In this document: one piece after another, positions 18,007-25,987 of the stretch
Position numbering within the stretch: position 1 is the stretch's first letter
Layout: the number at the start of each line of letters is the position of its first letter
The notes under the pieces: model-generated
Told to the model about the DNA's origin: nothing
The model's input: only the letters and a program-made list of their open reading frames with translations
Databases searched by the model: none
Assembly (NCBI RefSeq): GCF_009766085.1
Contig: NZ_LMUF01000039.1
Coordinates: forward strand, 57,916 to 117,344
Reading direction: 5' to 3'
DNA length: 59,429 nt
DNA from: Burkholderia sp. S171
GTDB lineage: Bacteria > Pseudomonadota > Gammaproteobacteria > Burkholderiales > Burkholderiaceae
Translations under genes and position numbers: made by a program

Positions 18007-18549
18007 TCAGACTCCACCCTGTTTTGAAAGGGCTTGATCGCCCCAATACACGGTGTATTCGTCACCATCATCAGTGACGATGCGGGGTAACTTGCCGCTT
18101 GCATCGACTCGTCCAGCATACGTCCGCCCGTCGACCATTTCGATAAGGTACGGATAACCGTCAAGTGCAACGCTTGCGGCGGCGCGGACCTGCTCGTCAA
18201 ACATGCCGGTCGGGAGAGAAGATTCCGAAGTGACTGCAGCACCCGCGTTGCGCGTAACTGCCGAACCCGAGTGTGTATTGACAAAGACCCGGGGATTAGC
18301 GCCTACGATGACTCTGTTCTTTCCGCACGGACACAGCACCAAGTCGCCGTCAACGACGATGGATCGCGCCTTCTGGGAAATTCCCTTGCCCGTGCCGAAC
18401 ATCTTGAATAGGCCCTTGCAGTGACCGCAAGTTGCCTCATCGCCGCTGAGTGCGATTTTTTTTCCACCATCGTGAATAGTAGACGAGTACGCAGTGACAA
18501 AGCCGCCGGTTGTCGTTGAGTCGCCGTGCCGTACTGCCGCCTTACGCAT
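18007..18549 (-). CDS. PAAR domain protein (T6SS tip)
   Basis: A 180-residue protein with an N-terminal PAAR-type repeat region: RHGDSTTTGGFV, IALSGDEATCGHCKG and VDGDLVLCPCGKN. It should cap the VgrG spike of a type VI secretion machine and carry cargo. The roughly 80 residues after the PAAR part (from about residue 100) include IEMVDGRTYAGRVDASG and could be an adaptor for the downstream effector. The ATG at 18549 overlaps the upstream gene by eight bases. No VgrG or structural T6SS genes are in the window. Confidence 0.82.
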   Translation of the reverse strand: MRKAAVRHGDSTTTGGFVTAYSSTIHDGGKKIALSGDEATCGHCKGLFKMFGTGKGISQKARSIVVDGDLVLCPCGKNRVIVGANPRVFVNTHSGSAVTRNAGAAVTSESSLPTGMFDEQVRAAASVALDGYPYLIEMVDGRTYAGRVDASGKLPRIVTDDGDEYTVYWGDQALSKQGGV

Positions 18550-18919
18550 GGGTGCTTCCGCCGTGTGCGGCGCTCTGGGAAAGCGTATAGGTGTCGTCAA
18601 AGAGGCCGGGAATCTGTTCAGCATCGCGAACTTCGATACCGCATGCATCCTGCAACGTTTCAGTGATCGTATCGCCGTTGCTCAGGCGAGAGCCAACGAG
18701 GGCAAATGGCTTGTCCTCCCAGGTGGCGGCAAACCCAGCGCCGTCAATAATGGTGGCCTCGCTGCCGTCGTCGTAGGTGACTACATCGCCGACTCGGGCA
18801 AATGCCATCCCTTGATATTCTGCTTTAGTCGTTGCCCGGCTGACCCGTCCGCCGCGGCCAGTGCGCGAACCGACGGTTGCAAAAAGGTACGTTCTTTCAC
18901 TCTTCTGTTGTTCTGACAT
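18542..18919 (-). CDS. PAAR-like protein
   Basis: A 125-residue protein that heads the effector operon. It contains the PAAR-type pattern FARVGDVVTYDDGSEATI and FALVGSRLSNGDTI, with glycine-rich turns. The ATG at 18919 has AGGAG about nine bases upstream. Two consecutive PAAR-type genes ahead of one effector suggest either alternate tips or a split tip/adaptor pair. The PAAR call rests on motif resemblance. Confidence 0.68.
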   Translation of the reverse strand: MSEQQKSERTYLFATVGSRTGRGGRVSRATTKAEYQGMAFARVGDVVTYDDGSEATIIDGAGFAATWEDKPFALVGSRLSNGDTITETLQDACGIEVRDAEQIPGLFDDTYTLSQSAAHGGSTHA

Positions 18920-19598
18920 GTTTAAGTCTCCTATGTGAGTGAACACTGCCCTCCGAATCAGTGCTCTCTCTAGAGTAACCGCCATGCTTGAGAATTTTTG
19001 TCAAAAATTGCCAAGAAAGCCCACGCCTCGGGCGAATTCGAAAAGACATAGCCGGCCACGAAGGAGTAAAGCTGATGGACATTGCGGCCAGCGCGATATG
19101 ACGCACATCGTTACGAGGCTTTGAACCAAGCGGGCGCAATCGCCAAGATGATGGTGGTGTCGCAAACTTGCTCTAAGCGCACGACATGTCCGCACATTAA
19201 GTTACTGCGCAGCGAAAACGAGCTAGTGCCATAGACGTTTCGCAAATGCGCGGGTCTGCCTTGAGAACTGCCCGTCGCTGGACTTCTCTAACGCCGTATC
19301 CGACATGCTTTTCGCGGCGCGAAAGACGGATAGGTTTTACGTCGCTGTATCCGCCACAGGATTCGCCATGAATCGGCTATCTATATGTATGCACTGGTTT
19401 TTTTTACATGAATTTGCCGCCTAAATATCCGCCATGATCGCTGGCAAATCGAAAGATTAATATCACTCCGATCACCAATCCTCCTTCCTCTGCCTTCGCA
19501 ATCGAACCGAGCCTGACGCCGGCTGAGAAATGACTGCTTCTCGACATTCATCGGCGGCAAGATCCATACAACACCCTCACCGCCCCCAACCTCGTTAA
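18920..19598. other. Intergenic region between the T6SS cluster and rpiR-like gene
   Basis: Nearly 700 bases in which no open frame has family resemblance, codon bias or a ribosome binding site that I trust. It must hold the promoter of the PAAR operon on the minus strand. The stretch around 19370-19470 is AT-rich. No transposon ends were recognised. Confidence 0.45.
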
Positions 19599-19612
19599 AC
19601 TACAAATGTTGT
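19599..19612. promoter_or_regulatory. Operator candidate (RpiR-type box) upstream of the regulator
   Basis: ACTACA-AA-TGTTGT is an inverted repeat with one mismatch to ACAACA-N2-TGTTGT, about 20 bases before the regulator's start. The same box occurs before the aminotransferase and the binding-protein gene, which suggests autoregulation. Binding is inference. Confidence 0.55.
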
Positions 19613-19632
19613 CAACCTAACGAGGCTTGTTC

Positions 19633-20493
19633 GTGTCGTCCAATTTCGAAGACCTGGTTTCATCGATACGTGCGAAGTTTCCCGAGTTCAGTCCGCAATT
19701 CCAGGCGGGCGCTGGTTTCCTGCTGAACTTCCCCGACGAGGTCGCGGTTCTTTCAATGCGGAAGGTGGCCGAACGAGCCAACGTGCAACCCGCGGCCCTC
19801 GTGCGGCTATCGCAACAACTGGGCTTTCCAGGCTGGAACGAACTCCGCGAAATATTTGTCGCGCGTGTCCGTACGCGGCCGGAAGCGCTTACGTCCAAGG
19901 CCCGCGCGCTAGTCAAAGGCGGCTCCGGCGAATCACTAGTCCAGGAACTCGCCATCGCGCAAAGCCACAACCTAGAAGTTACGTTCGCGCAGAACGGCAT
20001 GAAGATCGTCGAGGTCGCGAAGATGCTGCGCAAAGCGCCGCATGTCCACGTGGCAGGATTCCGCTCGTGTTACCCGGTCGCGTTTAGCCTTGTCTACGGT
20101 TATCGGCTATTTCGGTCATCGGTGAGCTTAATCAACGGGGAGGCCGGAACATTGGAAATGCAGTTACGCGGCATGGCAAAAGGGCATGCCGCAGTCGTAA
20201 CAAGTTTCGCGCCGTATTCGGCTGAAGCCGTGCGCGTCGCGCAAGCGGCGAAAGAGCAGGGCTGCAAGCTTATCGCCATCACCGACAGCGCCGTGTCACC
20301 CCTGGCTCTCAACGCCGACCATGTGCTCATTTTTTCGCACGAAAGCCCGTCGTTTTTTCCATCGCTCGTCGCCGCGTCTGCGATAGCGGAGTCTTTGGTC
20401 GCCCATCTGCTTGCGCTTGAAGGACGATCGGCCGTCGAATTGCTCGAAGAAGCCGAATCCGCGCTTCACGCGAAGGGCGCTTACTCGTCGTAA
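19633..20493 (+). CDS. MurR/RpiR family transcriptional regulator
   Basis: A 286-residue regulator. The N-terminal RpiR-type helix-turn-helix spans about residues 20-80 (MRKVAERANVQPAALVRLSQ). The C-terminal SIS domain, starting near residue 120, normally binds a phosphosugar or related effector. The GTG at 19633 is preferred, with ACGAGG just upstream; a TTG two codons earlier is possible. The neighbours are an aminotransferase, an AhpD-like protein and an amino acid binding protein that share its putative operator, so it probably senses an amine or amino acid derivative. Confidence 0.85.
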   Translation: MSSNFEDLVSSIRAKFPEFSPQFQAGAGFLLNFPDEVAVLSMRKVAERANVQPAALVRLSQQLGFPGWNELREIFVARVRTRPEALTSKARALVKGGSGESLVQELAIAQSHNLEVTFAQNGMKIVEVAKMLRKAPHVHVAGFRSCYPVAFSLVYGYRLFRSSVSLINGEAGTLEMQLRGMAKGHAAVVTSFAPYSAEAVRVAQAAKEQGCKLIAITDSAVSPLALNADHVLIFSHESPSFFPSLVAASAIAESLVAHLLALEGRSAVELLEEAESALHAKGAYSS

Positions 20494-20844
20494 GGATGGT
20501 TGAAGTACGAGGACGTGGCGCAGTCGCTTGCGTGGGTCTCGCACGTCCGAATTTCTCGGCTGCCATGAAATCCGCCATGGAAAGCACCCAGCCGTTGCGT
20601 CAACGTGCGCCTGTTTCTCCCCTATAACGAACATCGACTCGCGTACGGTCACGGAATATCCGGATTGACAACACATGTTGTAACAATGGAGAATAAGGCA
20701 TCGCATGTTACTGATTGCTTGAGGTTGCCTAAGCCCGACCTCCAATGCTTGAGCAACGTCACTTAAGCCACGCGAACACCAACTCAGAACCCTTATTCTC
20801 CAAGCGACGAACGCCCGGGCATCGTCACAAACGTTGAGGTCAGA
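20494..20844. other. Promoter region of the class III aminotransferase
   Basis: A 351-base gap with no gene. It contains a perfect ACAACA-N2-TGTTGT box at 20668-20681. The distance from the box to the aminotransferase ATG (about 165 bases) leaves room for a promoter overlapping the box and a long leader. Confidence 0.5.
20668..20681. promoter_or_regulatory. Perfect RpiR-type box upstream of the aminotransferase
   Basis: ACAACA-CA-TGTTGT is a perfect 6-2-6 inverted repeat, the best copy of the three found in this cluster. Confidence 0.6.
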
Positions 20845-22191
20845 ATGACAACCGTTTTTCATCGCGCGCCGCGAGCCAAACTTCCTATCGCAGTCGCAGG
20901 CGATGGAATCGAGATCATCGACTCGGAAGGTAAGCGCTACATCGACGCATCGGGCGGTGCCGCCGTATCGTGCCTGGGCCACAGCAATCAGCGCGTCATC
21001 GATGCCATCAAGCGGCAGGCCCAGCAACTTCCCTACGCTCACACTTCTTTTTTCACGACGGCTGTCGCGGAAGAATTGTCCGACCGCTTAATAGCAGACG
21101 CGCCCGAAGGCCTGGGCCACGTGTACTTCACATCCGGCGGCTCCGAAGCAATAGAAGCTGCCCTCAAACTTGCTCGGCAATACTTCGTCGAGAAGGGCCA
21201 AGGCCAGCGGCGTCATTTCATCGCTCGTCGCCAGAGTTATCACGGCAATACGCTCGGCGCGCTTGCTATCGGCGGAAACGCGTGGCGTCGTGAGCCGTTT
21301 CTTCCGATCCTCATTGAAGCTCATCACGTAAGCCCCTGCTACGCTTATCGCGAGCAGCGCGCCGATGAAACCGAGGAAGCTTTCGCGCAGCGCCTCGCCG
21401 ACGAACTCGAGTCAAAAATCCTCGAACTCGGTGGCGATACGGTCGCCGCTTTCGTCGCCGAAACGGTTGTAGGCGCAACCGCAGGCGCAGTGCCGCCAGT
21501 GCGCGAATACTTCAAGAAAATCCGCGCGGTCTGCAACAAGTACGGCGTATTGCTGATCCTGGACGAAATCATGTGCGGGATGGGGCGTACCGGCCACCTG
21601 TACGCCTGCGCAGAGGATGGAGTGGTCCCAGACCTCCTGACGATCGCGAAGGGCCTGGGAGCCGGTTACCAGGCGATTGGGGCGACGCTGGTCAGCGACG
21701 AGATCTACAACACCATTGTCAACGGCTCCGGTTTCTTCCAGCACGGGCATACGTACATCGGTCACGCCACGGCTTGTGCGGCGGCGCTGGAGGTCCAGCG
21801 GGTGATCGCGGACGAGAAGCTGCTGGACAATGTGCAGGCAAGAGGCGAGCAACTCCGTGGCTTGCTTCGCGCGCATTATGCGAAGCATCCGTTCATTGGC
21901 GATATCCGTGGCCGGGGCTTGTTTATCGGCGTCGAGCTGGTGCAGGACCGGGCATCGAAAAAACCGTTCGGCGCCAGCAAGAAATTGCACGCAGTGATAA
22001 AAAGTGAAGCGATGAAGCGCGGCCTGATGGTCTATCCAATGGGCGGTACAGTGGACGGCGCCGTTGGCGACCACGTGCTCCTCGCGCCACCGTTCATCAC
22101 TACGGCCGCACAAATCGATGAAATCGGCGCACGCCTGACCGACGCCATAGATGGTGCATTGACCGCGATCGGTGCGCCGGGCACGCGTTAA
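20845..22191 (+). CDS. Class III aminotransferase, PLP-dependent
   Basis: A 448-residue fold-type I aminotransferase of the ornithine/beta-alanine/diamine group (often annotated aspartate aminotransferase family protein). Landmarks are the cofactor-binding SGGSEAIEAALKLARQ, the family block LDEIMCGMGRTG and the PLP lysine in TIAKGLGAGYQ. The substrate cannot be fixed. The ATG has GAGG upstream. It is followed at 25 bases by an AhpD-like gene, and its promoter carries the RpiR-type box, so it likely starts the catabolic operon controlled by that regulator. Confidence 0.88.
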   Translation: MTTVFHRAPRAKLPIAVAGDGIEIIDSEGKRYIDASGGAAVSCLGHSNQRVIDAIKRQAQQLPYAHTSFFTTAVAEELSDRLIADAPEGLGHVYFTSGGSEAIEAALKLARQYFVEKGQGQRRHFIARRQSYHGNTLGALAIGGNAWRREPFLPILIEAHHVSPCYAYREQRADETEEAFAQRLADELESKILELGGDTVAAFVAETVVGATAGAVPPVREYFKKIRAVCNKYGVLLILDEIMCGMGRTGHLYACAEDGVVPDLLTIAKGLGAGYQAIGATLVSDEIYNTIVNGSGFFQHGHTYIGHATACAAALEVQRVIADEKLLDNVQARGEQLRGLLRAHYAKHPFIGDIRGRGLFIGVELVQDRASKKPFGASKKLHAVIKSEAMKRGLMVYPMGGTVDGAVGDHVLLAPPFITTAAQIDEIGARLTDAIDGALTAIGAPGTR

Positions 22192-22216
22192 GTGACAATC
22201 AAACTCTGGACAACCC

Positions 22217-22771
22217 ATGACCAATCGCCTTCCGAACTTCGATATCGCCAACGCCACGGACGAACAAAAAACGGTTCTTCAAAGCATTCTGAGCGGTCCA
22301 CGCGGCAACTTGAACGGTCCATTCCTGGGATGGATTCATAGCCCGGAATTGGCTGACCACGCTCAACGGCTCGGCGCGTTTTGTCGATACAAGACGGGCT
22401 TGTCGCTGCGCTTGTCGGAGCTGGCTATTCTTGTTACCGCCGCGCGTTGGCAATCGCAAGGGGAGTGGTTCATCCACTACCCCATCGCGTTGGATGCCGG
22501 CGTTCCGAAGGCCGTTGCCGATGCGATCCATCGAGGCGAGCGTCCCGAATTCGATGATGCCGACGACGCGCTCATCTATGAATTCGCCACCGAGCTATAC
22601 GAGACCCGTCGAGTATCGGATAAAACATTCGCAGCAGCGGTCGCGCGTTTCGAGCATGTGGTCATCATCAATCTGGTCGGATTGCTCGGTTACTACGCGT
22701 TGGTCGCGATGACCCTGAACACGTTCGGCATGCGCGCCGAAGGGCAGACCACCTTGCCGTTCCCGGAATAA
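22217..22771 (+). CDS. Carboxymuconolactone decarboxylase family protein
   Basis: A 184-residue all-helical AhpD/CMD-type protein. The conserved core reads SLRLSELAILVTAARW then QGEWFIHYPIALDAGV, with the Glu and His of the family. The CxxC of peroxiredoxin-reductase AhpD is absent, so an alkylhydroperoxidase role is unlikely and a decarboxylase or lactonase-like role is more plausible. It is cotranscribed with the aminotransferase and followed by a bidirectional terminator. Confidence 0.8.
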   Translation: MTNRLPNFDIANATDEQKTVLQSILSGPRGNLNGPFLGWIHSPELADHAQRLGAFCRYKTGLSLRLSELAILVTAARWQSQGEWFIHYPIALDAGVPKAVADAIHRGERPEFDDADDALIYEFATELYETRRVSDKTFAAAVARFEHVVIINLVGLLGYYALVAMTLNTFGMRAEGQTTLPFPE

Positions 22772-22792
22772 CGCCGCTTCAAGCGTCCAATA

Positions 22793-22826
22793 AAAAAGCC
22801 ACCTTCCTCAAAGAAGGTGGCTTTTT
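22793..22826. terminator. Bidirectional intrinsic terminator
   Basis: A perfect 14-bp stem (AAAAAGCCACCTTC / GAAGGTGGCTTTTT) with a six-base loop, A-rich on the left and T-rich on the right. It lies between the convergent CMD-family gene and the binding-protein gene and can serve both. Confidence 0.95.
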
Positions 22827-22840
22827 AACGCTACGAGTCT

Positions 22841-23734
22841 TTACTCGAACGCGGTGTCGTTCGGATCGGCGTACAGCTTTTGAAGCGCGTCGCTCATCGG
22901 AAAATCAAAGCTGATGTTCTTCGGCGGCACCGGCTGCATGAACCACTTGGCGTACAGGGTCTTAATCTCCGGTCCCTTCATGACTTCGCTCATGGCGTCG
23001 TCCACCAGCTTCTTGAACTCGGGATCGTCCTTTCTCAGCATGAAGCCATAGGCTTCGGAAGACTGTGGCGTGCCGACCAGCACATAGTCCGATGGCTTGG
23101 ACGCCAGCGAGCGTGTACCCGCTAGAAGCACGTCGTCCATCATGTAGGCCACTGCACGCCCTGTCTCCAGCGTCAGGCGGCCCTCGCCATAATCCTTCGC
23201 GCTGATGATCTGCATGTTCATCTTTTTCTCCTCGTTCATCTTGCGGAGAATTCGCTCGGACGTGGTTCCCTGATTCGTGACGACGGTCTTGCCGGCGAGG
23301 TCAGCGAAGTCCTTGATACCCGAGTCCTTGCGCGTCAGAAGGCGAGTCGTCGCGACAAAGAACGTGTCAGAAAATGTGACCTGGGCCTGACGCGCTTTCA
23401 GGTTCGTAGTGACGCCGCATTCGAGATCGATTGTGCCGTTCTGCACCAACGCAATCCGGTTCTGCGACGTGACCGGAATGAAACGTACCTTGAGATAAGG
23501 CTTCTTGATCTTCGCCTTCACCGCATCAATCACCTTGTTGCAGATATCTTGCGAGAAACCGATGACCTCATTGTTGGCATCGATGTAGGAGAAGGGGACT
23601 GAAGTCTCCCGATGTCCGATTGCAATCGTATTGGCGGCCTGGATCTTCGCCAAGGTGGTTTGAGCATCCTGTGCGAAGACGCCCGTGGACACAGCGGCCA
23701 TCACGGCGGCTGCGAGCAATGTGGTCCGGTTCAT
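22841..23734 (-). CDS. Amino acid ABC transporter substrate-binding protein (GltI-like)
   Basis: A 297-residue periplasmic family 3 solute-binding protein. The signal is MNRTTLLAAAVMAAVS...FAQ. The mature part has RETSVPFSYIDANNEVIGFS, FIPVTSQNRI, GTIDLECGVTTNLKAR and SDTFFVATTRLL, close to glutamate/aspartate binding proteins. No permease or ATPase is adjacent. The ATG at 23734 has AGGAATG upstream; the open frame extends further but only through the operator region. An RpiR-type box lies about 80 bases upstream. Confidence 0.88.
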   Translation of the reverse strand: MNRTTLLAAAVMAAVSTGVFAQDAQTTLAKIQAANTIAIGHRETSVPFSYIDANNEVIGFSQDICNKVIDAVKAKIKKPYLKVRFIPVTSQNRIALVQNGTIDLECGVTTNLKARQAQVTFSDTFFVATTRLLTRKDSGIKDFADLAGKTVVTNQGTTSERILRKMNEEKKMNMQIISAKDYGEGRLTLETGRAVAYMMDDVLLAGTRSLASKPSDYVLVGTPQSSEAYGFMLRKDDPEFKKLVDDAMSEVMKGPEIKTLYAKWFMQPVPPKNISFDFPMSDALQKLYADPNDTAFE

Positions 23735-23812
23735 GACATTCCTCAGTCTTCCGTTGGTTATCGATAGCGCTTCGCAGCACCATAACCATATGTTGCCATA
23801 ACAAAATAAATT

Positions 23813-23826
23813 ACAACATATGTTAA
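23813..23826. promoter_or_regulatory. RpiR-type box upstream of the binding-protein gene
   Basis: ACAACA-TA-TGTTAA matches the 6-2-6 box with two mismatches in the right arm. A second TGTTGC half-site at 23791-23796 lies nearer the start codon, so two bound dimers are possible. Confidence 0.5.
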
Positions 23827-24245
23827 CTACGGAGGGTTGGCGTGTTGTCTGGAGATGTCGTGAGTCATCGCATTCCGACCCTGCGCTCACAAAAAAGGCA
23901 GCATCAAGTCACGATGCGCATCCATGTCTTATGGTTTTTAATGGATTGATATGTATACATAGTAATAGTTAACAAGCATCGACCCTTTCTGTGGATAAGC
24001 GGTCAATCTCCCTTCGGATCAACGCTCTAGCGAAAAGGTAACTCGCGTACCAAATGTGGAGCTGGCACTTGGCCGAAGGATAACTTTCGGCGCTTCATAT
24101 ACAGCACCCGAGTTATCAAGATTTCGCCCACAGGACTTCACGAAGTTATGCAGGAGTTATCCAGAGCTTTGCGTGCGTCGCGGTTGCCGCGCCGTCCCGG
24201 ATGGGCGACCATGCCGATAACGACTATCGAACAACGAGGTGACGC
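23827..24245. other. Divergent intergenic region with palindrome
   Basis: About 420 bases without a gene, between the divergent binding-protein and dehydrogenase genes. It is AT-rich around 23930-23980 and contains the perfect palindrome ATGTATACAT at 23951-23960, a possible operator for the dehydrogenase. A good ribosome binding site (GAGGTGACGC) precedes the ATG at 24246. Confidence 0.45.
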
Positions 24246-25145
24246 ATGAAGGACGAGGTAATTGCATTTCTAGGGACCGGCCTGATGGGCGAGCCGATGG
24301 CGCGTAATCTGCTGGCGGCCGGATATGGCGTGCGAGCCTGGAATCGCTCGAAGGAGAAGGCTTCCGCGCTCGCTGAGAAAGGGGCAGCGGTTTGCAACAC
24401 GCCGGCAGACGCCGCTCAAGGCGCGAACGTGCTGATCTGCATGCTAAGCGATGGCCCCACTTGCGACGCCGTGGTTTTCCACGACAAGGCTGTCCTGACT
24501 GCGCTTAGCGCCGGCGCGACGGTGATCGTGATGAGTTCGATACCCGTAGAGACCGCGGTCGAACAGGCGCGGATAAGCGCCGAGCGTGGTTATCGTTATC
24601 TTGATGCGCCGGTGTCAGGCGGCCAGCAAGGCGCGATCGATGCAACCCTCGCCATCATGGCCGGCGGCGAACTGAACACCTTCGAGGCAACGCGCGAAAT
24701 GCTCGGCGCGATGGGCCGCCCGGTGCGCGTGGGCCCTGCCGGAACCGGGCAGCAGACCAAGCTTGCGAATCAGTTGATCGTGGCAAACACGATTGCTGCC
24801 GTGGCCGAGGCATTGTTGTTTGCGGAGCGTGGCGGCGCGGACCCGGCGAAGGTTATCGAAGCACTTGCTGGTGGTTTTGCCGATTCTCCGATCCTGCGCA
24901 AACACGGCCAACGCATGATCGACGAATCGTTTGCACCCGGCGGCGCGGCGAAGTATCAGTTGAAGGACACGCGCACCGCATTGGCGCGGGCACGGTCCCT
25001 CGGGCTGGAGCTGCCGGTGGCGCACATCGTGGACGCGCTGTTCGCTTCAATGGTCGATCACGGCGACGGCGATCTCGACCATAGCGCGCTCATTCGCGAG
25101 ATCCGACGGGAGAATAATTTGCCGGTCAGCCGTAAAGATAGTTGA
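24246..25145 (+). CDS. 3-hydroxyisobutyrate dehydrogenase family protein
   Basis: A 299-residue NAD(P)-dependent beta-hydroxyacid dehydrogenase. The Rossmann motif FLGTGLMGEPMA is at the N-terminus. DAPVSGG, near residue 120, is the substrate loop, and the catalytic Lys is in GQQTKLANQL. Family members oxidise 3-hydroxyisobutyrate, tartronate semialdehyde, threonate or similar acids; the actual substrate is not determined. It is convergent with an SDR, with a 15-base gap. Confidence 0.87.
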   Translation: MKDEVIAFLGTGLMGEPMARNLLAAGYGVRAWNRSKEKASALAEKGAAVCNTPADAAQGANVLICMLSDGPTCDAVVFHDKAVLTALSAGATVIVMSSIPVETAVEQARISAERGYRYLDAPVSGGQQGAIDATLAIMAGGELNTFEATREMLGAMGRPVRVGPAGTGQQTKLANQLIVANTIAAVAEALLFAERGGADPAKVIEALAGGFADSPILRKHGQRMIDESFAPGGAAKYQLKDTRTALARARSLGLELPVAHIVDALFASMVDHGDGDLDHSALIREIRRENNLPVSRKDS

Positions 25146-25160
25146 GCGTTTGGGCGCGCG

Positions 25161-25952
25161 TCACACGGTCTTCAACATCCCGCCATCGACGAAATAAGTC
25201 GATCCCACGCTATAGCTCGCCCGCTCCGAACACAGGAAGACGATAAAGCTCGCCAGCTCGGCGGGCGTGGCGAAGCGGCGAATAGGCGCGTGTTCATCGG
25301 CGACGTTTTGCAAATGCGCTTCCCAGTCGCCGCCCGAATCGCGTGTCAGTTCCTTGGCCGTCTTGATCCAGTCAGGTGTCAGCACAAGGCCCGGATTGAT
25401 TGTGTTGACGCGGATATTGTCCTTGATCAATTCGTTCGCGAGGTTCTTCGAGAGCATCATCAACGCGGCTTTCGTCACGTTATAGATGGGCTCGTAGCCG
25501 AGCGGCTGCGTCGCGCAGATCGACGCGTTGTTCAGGATCGCGCCACCGCCACGTGCTTTCATCAACGGCACGAGACCGCGCGCGAGGCGCACGGCCGCCA
25601 TCACATGAAGGTCCCAATACGACTGCCACTTCTCATCGGGCGCGTCCATGATGGTCTCGTTGCTGCCCGTGCCCGCGTTGTTGAAGAGGATATCGGCGCC
25701 GCCGAAATTTGCGCTCGCAGCAGCAACGATTTTGTCGACGCCTGCGGTGGTGGCAACGTCGCAAGCGACCGGTATCGCCGATACGCCGAACTCGCTCGCA
25801 ATACGCGCGGCAGCCTCGGTCAACCGATCTTCCTGTCGCGCTGCGAGCAGCAGGTTCGCGCCTTCCGCCGCGAATGCTTCTGCTACAGCGAGCCCGATGC
25901 CAACGCTCGCGCCCGTCAACACGACAACCTTACCGCGCAGATTCAGATCCAT
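25161..25952 (-). CDS. SDR family oxidoreductase
   Basis: A 263-residue classical SDR. The TGASVGIG cofactor motif is at residues 14-21, NNAG is near 92, the catalytic YNVTK is near 159, and the C-terminal VGSTYFVDGG is typical. The start has AGGAG upstream. It follows the dihydroxyacetone-kinase-type gene by 35 bases on the same strand, so it probably acts on a related hydroxy or keto compound. Confidence 0.87.
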   Translation of the reverse strand: MDLNLRGKVVVLTGASVGIGLAVAEAFAAEGANLLLAARQEDRLTEAAARIASEFGVSAIPVACDVATTAGVDKIVAAASANFGGADILFNNAGTGSNETIMDAPDEKWQSYWDLHVMAAVRLARGLVPLMKARGGGAILNNASICATQPLGYEPIYNVTKAALMMLSKNLANELIKDNIRVNTINPGLVLTPDWIKTAKELTRDSGGDWEAHLQNVADEHAPIRRFATPAELASFIVFLCSERASYSVGSTYFVDGGMLKTV

Positions 25953-25987
25953 TTTTATCGTCTCCTTTTAGTTGCTTAAGCTTAGGT

